The notes under the pieces are model-generated. The model was not told the origin of the DNA and made no database searches. It saw only the letters and a program-made list of their open reading frames with translations. A program made the position numbers and the translations under genes. DNA of 64,000 nt from Pterois miles (taxonomy: Eukaryota > Chordata > Actinopteri > Perciformes > Scorpaenidae): the NCBI GenBank assembly GCA_947000775.1, contig CAMQGK010000565.1:1996501-2060500 (forward strand), written 5' to 3'. Below, piece after piece: positions 56,601 through 64,000 of this stretch (positions within the stretch are counted from its first letter, which is position 1; every line of letters begins with the position of its first letter).

Positions 56601-58074
56601 ACTCAGTCTTTAAATCGTTGTGGTTTTCACACTACATGACTGACCGGCATCAGGGGGGTCAAACACTACAAGATCTTTTACCAGGAGGAATCTCCAAACT
56701 ACGGTTTACCAAGAAAACACACAAGAAATACATGGTAAATAACATGATACAATACACCAGACACATTGGTGATGTTGTTGTTGACACATGTTCTGGTTTC
56801 CACACTCTGTTTTACTATTTATTTAGGTGCAACTACAGTTTTGCTCCGTGTTGTAAATGCAACACATACAGTAAGTTCCTATAGGCGACCCATCCCCCAG
56901 GTTTCCCCTCAACACGTGTCTCGCGCTCTCACTGGCTGGAGCTCGTGGCCGGAGTCCCTGACAGGTCCAGATATTTAGCCTGGTAGACATCTGTAATGTG
57001 TCTGCGAGGCATCGCCAAGCAACGGTGAAACTCTTGGCTTGTGTCTTTCAGCAGTTCACACATGAAGCTCAGATGCTGATGTGCGAGCGGTGAGTGAACG
57101 CTGATTTGCCTCTGATGTGGGGCGTTTTTGACGGGGAGCTCCAAAAACTATCAGGGAATGGAAATCATGGCTAAAATCATGTAGTGTGAACTAGCTAGTC
57201 GATTAGTGGTTCTGGTTTTAGTCAACTAAGATTTCTTCAGTCAGTTAGTTGTTTTCTATACTTTTTTCATGCCGAATGACTTATTTCCAAGATACTTATG
57301 AGCACTTTCTCTGGTAAACACAACATTAAAAGTGGTGATTTTGTGTGATTATTTGCAGAGAAACTGATCCAAGACAGCCCTGCTAGCTCGGCTGCATCAG
57401 CTGCAACTCTGGATCTCCATGTTTACAGTGCATATTTTGAGCAACATACACATTCTTCATAAGATTTAGTTCCTGGAATTTGATTTGCATGAACAAGCTT
57501 TTGTGTGTCATTCAACATGAAACATGCTGTTCGGTGTGTGGTCTCATGAAAACCCTCAAAGGAAAAACTTGCTCAGCATAAAGTCGTACTGTAGATTAAG
57601 CAACTATTTCAACACTTTGTCTGAATATTTCAGACCTGCCTAAACTTAATGTGAAGTGCGCTGCATAAACAGTTTTACAAATCCAGCCTGTGGTGTTTAG
57701 TTCACACTTGTGGAAATGACACATTACTCTTGACTGAGAATAAACTGAGTGTTGATAGTGTGTACATATCCTACATCTGCAACCTCTGGGAAACCTGTTT
57801 GTGCTTGGGGTTCAGCTGCTAGCAGCAGTTAATGTTAGTACGGTCCCTGAGAGGGAGCCTGGGCTATTTTGCGAACCAGAGGAGACGACCAGAAGAGCAA
57901 ACATACCTCCCTCCACCTGTTGGCCTTCCAACCGGGGCATCCCCGCGCCCGACAGGCCTTCTGCGTCCGCGGCCGAGGCAGATGACCGCAGTGTTCCTCC
58001 TCTATTTTGGTTTGGTTCTGATAAACACAGGCTATCTCCCGCTGCTTGGTCCCCCGACCACAGCTCACTGAACA
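45461..58074 (-). CDS. adamts20: ADAMTS20-like metalloprotease, C-terminal part (five TSRs and GON domain)
   Basis: This is a secreted zinc metalloprotease of the GON-1 branch (ADAMTS9/ADAMTS20), which cleaves versican in the pericellular matrix. Only the 3' half is in the window: 11 exons, 488 residues. Residues 1-299 are five thrombospondin type 1 repeats, the first four each on one phase-0 exon that begins at the first Cys. All five carry the O-fucosylation motif C-x-x-S/T-C-G (CSVSCG, CSVTCG, CNATCG, CSASCG, CSQTCG). The rest is a complete GON domain with ten or more cysteines, containing KEYVTL, EVYGH, AGDCYSAAKCPQ and GRCGGFCGKC, and ending LLLQVH. Every splice phase closes. The GON domain limits the choice to ADAMTS9 or ADAMTS20. 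AGYTLFHKVRL and GRCGGFCGKC look closer to ADAMTS20, from memory only. Propeptide, catalytic, disintegrin and early TSR exons must lie upstream, beyond 64 kb. Confidence 0.93.
45842..45946 (-). CDS. adamts20: ADAMTS exon: GON domain 5
   Basis: The 105-nt phase-0 exon lies between GTGTTCAG and GTAAGA. It encodes GQFSINLIGTGLKVAEATKW and SQGNYVSVKVHRSE. Confidence 0.96.
46250..46341 (-). CDS. adamts20: ADAMTS exon: GON domain 4
   Basis: The 92-nt exon lies between TTTACCAG and GTTGGT. It encodes TDLQFSQTLLGRPVPFATAG and DCYSAAKCPQ. AGDCYSAAKCPQG across the next junction is a signature of ADAMTS9/20. Confidence 0.96.
46785..47097 (-). repeat. Interspersed teleost repeat in an ADAMTS intron
   Basis: On the minus strand it reads TTAAAGGTACAGAGCGTTGG, GGTGGCATCTAGCAGTG, then TTCTGGGCTACTGTAGAAAC and ATGGCAGAGCAACATGGTGG. 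This is a familiar fish repeat that starts with a short AAAGGTACAG terminus. Confidence 0.6.
47604..47683 (+). repeat. CA dinucleotide microsatellite
   Basis: About 40 uninterrupted CA units in the ADAMTS intron between GON exons 3 and 4. Likely highly polymorphic. Confidence 0.97.
48166..48299 (-). CDS. adamts20: ADAMTS exon: GON domain 3
   Basis: The 134-nt exon encodes LLNPFECPYNGSRRQDCDC, YSAAGYTLFHKVRLDLSTL. Both splice sites are weak: the acceptor ends AAAG and the donor is GTGCGT. Both are needed for phase, since the exon begins and ends in split codons that fit its neighbours. Confidence 0.92.
48437..48531 (-). CDS. adamts20: ADAMTS exon: GON domain 2
   Basis: The 95-nt exon begins IYCAEMQTDFPKEYVTLRSG, then ends NYSEVYGHR. 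C-A-E/D-M and P-K-E-Y-V-T-L are diagnostic of the GON domain. The donor is GTTTGT. Confidence 0.95.
48632..48726 (-). CDS. adamts20: ADAMTS exon: TSR/GON junction
   Basis: The 95-nt exon after TCTCCCAG completes the split Cys, then reads QLFASCREVQMRLGV, DGEYYLKVKSRILQ. This is the start of the GON domain, with the D-G-x-Y-Y-L motif of ADAMTS9/20. Confidence 0.94.
49549..49678 (-). CDS. adamts20: ADAMTS exon: last TSR (e)
   Basis: The 130-nt exon lies between GTACCAG and GTGAGT. It begins CSQTCGAGVMERRVECV, continues to CQDRG, and splits a Cys codon with the first GON exon. Confidence 0.94.
49870..50082 (-). CDS. adamts20: ADAMTS exon: TSR (d) with low-complexity insertion
   Basis: The 213-nt exon lies between GGCTCAG and GTGAAA. 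It begins CSASCGVGYQQRIVSC and ends TYWKVGPWSK. It is about 14 residues longer than its neighbours because of an insertion containing five consecutive alanines flanked by Ser/Gln (LYAAAAAQSSSASST). The insertion sits between the second and third Cys pairs, in a loop region. Confidence 0.94.
50575..50900. repeat. Interspersed teleost repeat in an ADAMTS intron
   Basis: GAACTATTATGCTTATTTTC opens the segment, CTCTGCTGTGATTGGTCAAC and CAGCTCCGCTCTGACTAGC follow, and ATAAAATGAGCATTT closes it, only 25-40 bp from TSR exon (c). Confidence 0.5.
50925..51095 (-). CDS. adamts20: ADAMTS exon: TSR (c)
   Basis: The 171-nt exon lies between CTTGTAG and GTAGAA. It begins CNATCGEGMRSRKVGC, so an N-x-T sequon falls inside the O-fucosylation motif. 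It ends TWITGEWSQ. Confidence 0.95.
51883..52056 (-). CDS. adamts20: ADAMTS exon: TSR (b)
   Basis: The 174-nt exon lies between TGTTTTAG and GTAAGA. It begins CSVTCGVGVQNRDVYCRLKG, and TWVTAEWEE closes the repeat before the next Cys exon. The intron upstream is 5.85 kb and full of repeats. Confidence 0.95.
52330..52920 (+). repeat. Interspersed teleost repeat, near complete
   Basis: CATAGGCTATATATAAGAAG, TGGACATAGTCACTGTGACG, GTGGACTGCCATTTTGAAGC, GAGGGTGGAGCTAAGTACAA, then GAGGAGTCGCC and CTGGCTGTTAGAAAGAATG. All are features of one widespread fish repeat. Confidence 0.65.
52921..54735. other. ADAMTS intron sequence without recognised elements
   Basis: Part of the 5.85-kb intron between TSR (a) and TSR (b). 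No conserved exon or repeat family was identified here. Confidence 0.5.
54740..55085 (+). mobile_element. tRNA-derived SINE
   Basis: The head has RNA polymerase III promoter boxes: A box TAGCTCAGTCTGTAGGG (54,750-54,766) and B box GGTTCAAGTCC (54,794-54,804). The body carries GGGCACTGCCGAGGTGCCCC and GAGCAAGGCACC. The tail reads GAATTTCCCCTCGTGGGAC, TAATAAAGG and TTG repeats. Confidence 0.85.
55134..55235 (+). repeat. Retroelement tail with degenerate hammerhead-like motif
   Basis: CTGATGA (55,134-55,140) is followed by a perfect 4-bp stem GACC/GGTC around TATGTT, then GCAGC where a hammerhead would need GAAAC. An AATAAAGGCATTTT tail follows. Not expected to be active. Confidence 0.45.
55988..56050 (+). 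repeat. GGA trinucleotide repeats
   Basis: Two clusters of GGA/GAGGAG units. They create a glutamate-rich open frame that is not evidence of a gene. Confidence 0.8.
56574..57192. mobile_element. DNA transposon derivative with AGTTCACACTACATGA termini
   Basis: The left end AGTTCACACTACATGACTT and the right end (other strand) AGTTCACACTACATGATTTT form 16-bp perfect inverted repeats 620 bp apart. CACACTACATGACTGACCGG repeats the motif near the left end. The target duplication is uncertain. It is non-coding. Confidence 0.65.
57199..57380. repeat. Second copy of the GTCAACTAAG repeat
   Basis: TAGTCGATTAGTGG, TTTTAGTCAACTAAGATTTC, GTTAGTTGTTTTCTATACTT and CTCTGGTAAACA match the 22.1 kb copy. Confidence 0.5.
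57907..58074 (-). CDS. adamts20: ADAMTS exon: TSR (a)
   Basis: The 168-nt phase-0 exon lies between CTCTCCAG and GTATGT. It begins CSVSCGRGTKQREIACVYQN and contains a potential N-glycosylation site (NQT), then CGHLPRPRTQKACRARGCP and WKANRWRE. No further TSR exon was recognised upstream to 64,000. Confidence 0.95.
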
Positions 58075-59559
58075 CTGGAGAGGGAAGGGGAGAAAAGGGG
58101 GATGGGTGGAGAATGAGAGGGAAGAAGGGCATATTAGCAACGTCCTGGTGAAGGTCGGAGCCCTAAATCTCTACTGATAGTGGTTATGATCATGGTTACA
58201 AAAAGGTATTGTAAAATGTAATTTTGAAATGCTGCGAGAACCACAGATGCTATTTGCCTCCAGAGAACATAAACATTGGTGTATAACAAAATGTTTCTCC
58301 CAGTACATATAGACCATTTTGACAGGTTCCTTGTCGCATTTCATGGCCAAGTGAACACACTGCAAACAAATCTAACTAAACAACTTAAATGGATTTCCCC
58401 AAAAGCTTTTGTCAAACACTCACACGCTGATGGAACGCAGCCAACTATTTAACCTGTAAACAGAGGAATTACTTCTAGAGCCGCTGTGAACGGCAGAGGC
58501 CGAGGCAAGAGGATGAAAAGATGCAGAGCGAAAACACGGATGCATGCGCACGGCGAGACGGTCATCTGGTACGAATAAGGAAAGCTAGAGAGACGACGAA
58601 GAAGATGGAGAAGGAGGAAAAAAAAAAACACAACGAATAAAAACCAGACACCCTGTCAGCTCTGAAAAAAAGGCCTTTACCCGAGATTATAGATGGAAAT
58701 ATTCTAGGGTCTTCGGTCCCCATGAGGCCAGACAGCAATTAGGGTGCCCGCTGTTTCTGCTTGATGAGTGAGCGCCCCCATACAAAGCCACTCCAAAAAT
58801 GGGGTGCTGGAATCGAATACACAAGACGAGGAGGTTGCATTTTGTCTTAGCATATTTTCCAGTCCAGATAATAAACATAATATTGCATTGTCCTCTAATT
58901 ATGATCTCAGAATGTTGCATAACACAAAACACACACATTTTTTCCCCCTGTGTGCTCATAGTACTGATCATACTACAGATGGCGGACCCTGGAAAGCTAA
59001 ATGTCTTGAGGATTTTCTTTCTATAATTTCTAGGAGCTAAAAGACACAAAATGAAATCTACTGAGGTTTGAGCATCCGTTTGAGCCCTTCAAGCAAAGCC
59101 ATCTCCAGCGTTTTTCTTCTTTAAGTGTGGTCCGCGCTGTGGTCAACGCTGCACACACACGCATCATGCACATTGTAATTACAGAAGTATTTTAAACACA
59201 GGGCTAGCTCAGCTGACGGAGAACATCAAAGCTGAGGCCGGAGCTGAGTGACTAGTCCTGAGCGTGGCAGATTCACATACCCGCTGCACACTCGCTCAAA
59301 AAATGATAACAGAACTGCCTCTACCTCAGACAAGAGCACAGAAACATGTTGGAGGGGGAGGATGAGGCGGAGGGGTAGCCCCTCCTCACTGCTGTAAAAC
59401 CAGGAGGAGGAAAAAAAAAAAAACAGAGAAAGAAAAAAAGGAAGAAAGGAAATCGCAGCCATACGGGCTGTGCTCCCCCAGCTGAACTGTATCTGCGTTT
59501 TAACGGTGGGAGAGAAGACGCTATATGGTCGACGTGCTCCTCCCTCCACCATGCCAACC

Positions 59560-59733
59560 TCATCTGTCAGCCATTAGTTAATCAGGGCTGGTAACACAGA
59601 GCACAGAGGGCTGGCACAGCGCGTGGGACCAGAGGACAGATTCACCTCTGAGAGCAAGAAGAGGGCAAGGACTCAGGGACCTCTGCTTCACCGACCTACA
59701 GCTGGGCTGCTTCACTCAGCAGCACCCACTCAG
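59560..59733 (+). other. Possible first exon of a plus-strand transcript (5' edge not determined)
   Basis: The sequence ends in a strong donor, ACTCAG|GTAAGA, at 59,733. The two downstream segments with matching acceptors and donors suggest a spliced transcript antisense to ADAMTS. No convincing start codon is seen here, so it would be 5' UTR. Confidence 0.3.
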
Positions 59734-60534
59734 GTAAGACTGCTCCACTTATCACTCACATTACGAGTGTGACAAGTTATCGTCTAGCTGCTTTATTCGC
59801 TTTGCTTAAAAAAAGCTGTGCTTGTCTTTGGAGAAATTTAACAGGGATGATTGCATACCCTTTAACGGTTGATGCCTGATTATTAAAAAGCATCGTGATA
59901 GCATTTGGTGCATGTACTTTATCTGAACTGTATGTGTCATAACCAGTTTAAACAGGTTAATATGTGGCTGAGGTGTGAGAGTTGTTTGATGGGACTCGCT
60001 TAAACAAGAAGGAGAGGAACCATTCCTCATAAATCAGGGGGTCACACAGGAAATGAGACACTCTTGAGACAGATTTGCCGCCCACGTTGTCCCAGATATT
60101 GATTTAACATGATTAGGCAGGTTAAATCTACAGTATAATCCAGTGAGGTTCATCTAGGTGCAATGTGGATAACTATAGAATGGGATTGGTTTCTTCCAAG
60201 CAAAACAGAAGTTGTGCAAAGAGAGACATAACTGATATGTAAAGCCATACCTAATGAACAGGCGGGCCTAAATGAGTCTACTTAGCAGCTCTGAAGGCGG
60301 CTTTCTTGATTTGAGAGGTTCGCAGTTCTGGAACAAATCACATAATCACATAATTGAGTGCTAAACCAGACCCAGCTAATTCATGCCTTTTCTAAAACCA
60401 TAAAACAGCCAGAGGAATTTTGAACATTTTGATTAAATTAACAAAATGTGATTTTGTACATACAGTATAACTGCTAACAGGATAATCAGACTGATATAGG
60501 ATACTTGTTTTTGAGCATTAATGTCTTTGTCTAG

Positions 60535-60588
60535 GACTGCCAGGCGTCAACCTCAACATGACCCCACCCACTGCACTGCTGTGAGCAG
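60535..60588 (+). other. Possible small internal exon, plus strand
   Basis: 54 nt bounded by TTTGTCTAG and GAGCAG|GTAAGC. It holds a short upstream ORF (ATG at 60,558 closing in TGA after eight codons), and one other frame is open throughout. Confidence 0.35.
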
Positions 60589-60901
60589 GTAAGCCAATAG
60601 GACACATGGAAACTGTTAGGAATTTAAGAGATACTCCACTAAAGTTTAAATATCTGTCACTCAGCCAATGTGGCAGCTATCAAAGCAGCTAATACTGTAC
60701 AGCATACCTCACACAGAGAAGCCAACAAAGATCAAAACTGCTATGTGTGTATATGTTCATTCATTTGATCAGTGGTGGCCTCAAGCAGTGCATGAAAACA
60801 TTCATTACTGTACAACTATAATTACGCAACGAATGCCTTTGTTTGGTGATTAAAGCAGAATTAAGTGTTCTGAAATTAGACTTAGAAAAACAGATCAGTC
60901 T

Positions 60902-60902
<1 letters not shown>

Positions 60903-60950
<48 letters not shown>
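60903..60950 (+). repeat. CA dinucleotide microsatellite
   Basis: About 24 uninterrupted CA units. Confidence 0.97.
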
Positions 60951-60953
<3 letters not shown>

Positions 60954-61106
60954 TTTAACATTATTGTTTGATATGTTGCTAAATTTTAGTTTGCTTCTTA
61001 ACTACTATGATGGCATCTTGTAAAAATAATTTAAAAAATTAAAGCTAAAGTTAGTAATATACCATGAGAATTTATAAAAAGTTATGCATTATTATGTATA
61101 AAGTAG

Positions 61107-61630
61107 GGCTGTCAAAGTAAACGTGGTAATAAGGCGTTAATTCCAGTAATTTCTTTAATGCATTAATGCATTAATAAAGTATTACCTGATTTTTAGGTTC
61201 TAGCGGACTCGGTTTCAAAGCAAGCCAACCATGTCATAGTAGCTTTTCACAAAAGAGGTTAAATTTGTGCTACATTTTGGGGAGGAAAAACTGTCATGGT
61301 CATTTTCAAAGGGGTCCCTTGACCTCTGACCTCAAGATATATGAATTAAAATGGGTTCTATGGGTACCCACGAGTCTCCCGTTTACAGACATGCCCATTT
61401 AATGATAATTACATGCAGTTTGGGACAAGTCATAGTCACGTCAGTACTGTTGGATTTGTGTTTGCCATGTTATGATTTGAGCATATTTTTACGGTAAATG
61501 CAGTACCTGTGATGGTTTCTGGACAATATTTGTCATTGTTTCATGTTGTTAATTGATTTCCAATAATACATACATACATAAAGCAGCATATTTGCCCACT
61601 CCCATGTTGTTACGGAACATTTTGAACAGA
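61107..61630 (+). repeat. Interspersed teleost repeat, right end missing
   Basis: It begins AGGGCTGTCAAAGTAAACG with GCATTAATGCATTAAT blocks, then CAAAGGGGTCCCTTGACCTC, TGACCTCAAGATATATGAAT and GTTCTATGGGTACCCACGAG, and GCAGCATATTTGCCCACTCC. This is a well-known fish element whose other end normally carries inverted TGACAGCCC. That end is absent here. Confidence 0.7.
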
Positions 61631-62173
61631 TGAGAGTTTTTCGTTATATGTTTCCTATATTTAGTGGTTTTCTAAGTGAGACTAAATCTTAAAACGCGAG
61701 AGCCAAGGTCGAATTCCAATCACATTGCAGCACGCTCACAATGCAAGAGGATGGTAATACCAAGCATATGGTAACTGTAGTTACATAGACTCTTCAAAGG
61801 AGCTCTGTGTTGACCCGGAGCAAGAACAAACTTGCAAGTGTCGACTGTGAAGGGAGTGTAGAGTTATACCCTGGGCTACATGTTGTCAGGGTGGTGCGAT
61901 ACAAACAAAGGGAACTGCTCTATATGGTCAGCCATTCAATCTTAATTTAATCTGTACCACAAACCATCCAAGGAGCTAGTAGTAACAGTTGGGGACTGAA
62001 GGCACTTTAAGATAGCGTCATGTTTTTAGTTATAGCTTAATCAGTGTCACCGTGTCCTCTGGTGCATTGATTAAATTGCGCATCAGTGAAAGAAGGAGAC
62101 AAGAGGGGAGAGGAAGATAAAAAGGGTCACAGAACATCCAGGCTGCTTTTCTGTTCATGGTCTTGTTTTGCAG

Positions 62174-62229
62174 GGAGGTTTCAAAGACAGAAGTCAAAAC
62201 AACACATGTTGTCAACATGGGAACAGCTG
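62174..62229 (+). other. Possible small exon with start codon, plus strand
   Basis: 56 nt bounded by TTGTTTTGCAG and AGCTG|GTAAGA. All three frames are open. An ATG at 62,217 (MGTA...) could begin a protein, or the frame EVSKTEVKTTHVVNMGTA may be read through from the previous exon. The gene is not recognisable. Confidence 0.35.
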
Positions 62230-64000
62230 GTAAGAGCGGCGTCATGGGGCAGAGGAATGTCAAGAGTCGTAGATCTTTTATCCATCAGGCCGGAACAGCA
62301 ACCCAGAGTTGTCTGAAACCACGCACAGGAGCAGTGTGAAATTCATACGTCCAACTCACCTCACGCTAACCTTTACTAACTTTATCCATGACCAATCTCA
62401 CAGCAGGCTTTGAACTAGAAACCATATGATGAATTCAAAAAAGCAAATACAAAATAGAGTTATCTTTCTGGTGACAGGACAGCACGGTGAATTGCAGATG
62501 TGACAAGTTGGCCGTTTTATTCATCCCGGATGGGACTGATTGTATGATTTGGAAATAATTTCCTGTCAATGCAGTCTCTGACAGCTGCAAGAGCTATACA
62601 GCACTTCTGATTGGCTAAAAGCAAGCAGTATATTCTGCACTCCATGCCAAAGTACGACTTTGCCAACTTTAATGTGTTAAATAAACAACCGGTAGAGTCG
62701 GCATATACAGTTTCTTCAATGCAGTTTCCTTTTTAAGTCAACACCACTCAGAAAAGATACACCAAGAAACCATAAGTCAAAACGAAATGACAAAACAGCC
62801 GAGTATTTCCGTCTGTCTAAACATTCCACTGAGAGCTTTTTCCATGACTACGTTTCACCGAAACACCCAGCGCTGCTCAAATCAGCTCTGCTGCAGATGG
62901 GAATGAAGAATAACGACAGAAAAGACAGAAATTCTTCATGACAGAGCTTGAAAAATACAGCAGACCAGCCGTAATGTTATAAAGCGGTGACCTTTGACAC
63001 ACAACATTCAAGTCTAAGTCCCTCTTCCTGCTAAATGTCACACAGCTGCTTTTCTAATTTGTCATAGCAACCGGCCTGCCGCAGCTCGCATACAAGGATG
63101 TATGGAAAAGCTCCAAAAAGTGGACAATCCTGACCTCGCTTTTACAAGAAAGAAACACAAAAACATAAAGCAAATGACGCAAGAGAAGGGGAATAACAGT
63201 CTTAAATTGTCTTTGTAATGGAAACAATACAGGAAATGGAGGTAAATCCACACCTGGTATGCATGTGTTTTATTATTATGTATCCACAAGCACAATGGCA
63301 GCATGGCAGCATCATAGGGGAGCTTTGTTGGTATTTAAGTGCAAATTACAGTGTTTAGCAAAATTGCTACTGCTTTTAATACCTTACCACTCCACAACTG
63401 TGAAATGTTGATATGAGGCAACATTTTTTGGTATTTAAATTTAAAATACATGGAGCTGCAACAATAAATCAGTCGATCAAGAGGAAATGGATTAGCAACT
63501 ACTTTGCCAGTCAATTAATTAAAAGTCAAATTTTCAAGCAAAAATGGCAAATGGTATCTGCTGCTTCCATCATGTGTTTGGGTTTTGAACTGTTGATCTG
63601 ACAAAACAAGGGCGAAGGGAATGGACATTTTTCATTTTTTTCCGATGTCACAAACAATCGAGTGACCGGGAAAAGAATTTGCAGATTAATTGATAAATGA
63701 AAGCCCTAAAAGTACGTACAGTGCACGAATAGTCAAGGGTGGATTTTTTCTTTGAATGTTGGTGTTTTTTAGAAGCAAGTGGGAATAACTTGGAAGGATA
63801 GTACATCAGACATACAGAGATTTCCTCACATCTGTGGATCAGTGGCCCTGCTACCATAGAACCACTAGAAACAAACTTATAGGTAGCTAACAATACAACA
63901 CAAGTCAAATCTCTAACCTATACAGTCATACGGTCTTGGATTATTAGCTCAGTTACTTAAAGTGGGCTTGAACACCTAATCCATCACTGTCTCTCCCATA

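Larger units (their letters stand above)
58075..64000. other. ADAMTS upstream intron or flank
   Basis: No further TSR exon was recognised on the minus strand. The stretch contains the candidate plus-strand exons, a CA microsatellite and one repeat. Confidence 0.5.

Noticed and set aside
1..64000. CRISPR arrays, operons, toxin-antitoxin or phage-like systems
   Set aside because: Intron-exon structure, vertebrate genes and fish repeats throughout; nothing prokaryotic or viral was recognised.

Overview
This is a piece of vertebrate nuclear genome, most likely from a spiny-rayed (percomorph) teleost. Both protein-coding genes I can identify are animal genes split into small exons by GT-AG introns. 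The non-coding sequence is packed with repeat families I know from fish genomes: hAT-type elements, a Penelope-like retroelement, a tRNA-headed SINE, and the repeat ending in ATGGATGG. Species cannot be fixed from sequence alone.

Two genes were reconstructed exon by exon, both on the minus strand. BANP (BEN-domain nuclear protein, also called SMAR1) runs from a non-coding first exon near 33.1 kb down to 14.275 kb. Ten coding exons join in frame to 426 codons; the last part of the protein (about 90-100 residues) was not found between 14.27 kb and position 1. The second gene is the 3' part of a large secreted GON-domain ADAMTS protease, best called adamts20 (ADAMTS9 is the alternative). Eleven exons from 58,074 to 45,461 encode 488 residues: the last five thrombospondin repeats and the complete GON domain. 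Its catalytic half lies beyond 64 kb.

Less certain gene content is a single open exon at 35.7-36.3 kb (minus) with a Cys/His C-terminal motif, and three spliced-looking small exons on the plus strand at 59.6-62.2 kb. The plus-strand exons would run antisense to ADAMTS.

Layout: 1-14 kb is repeats and unassigned sequence (downstream of or inside the BANP tail), including a complete internally deleted hAT element at 6.25-7.36 kb. 14.3-33.2 kb is BANP, with introns holding a Penelope-like element carrying a hammerhead-like core, a decayed SGNH-hydrolase ORF1 fragment, and large inverted and tandem repeats. 33.2-45.4 kb is intergenic. 45.4-58.1 kb is ADAMTS. 58-64 kb is an ADAMTS intron or upstream sequence. 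The most interesting regulatory observation is a 9/10 match to the CGCG element that BANP itself binds, placed at BANP's own first exon. No CRISPR, operon or other prokaryotic system is present, and I found no wholly new system.
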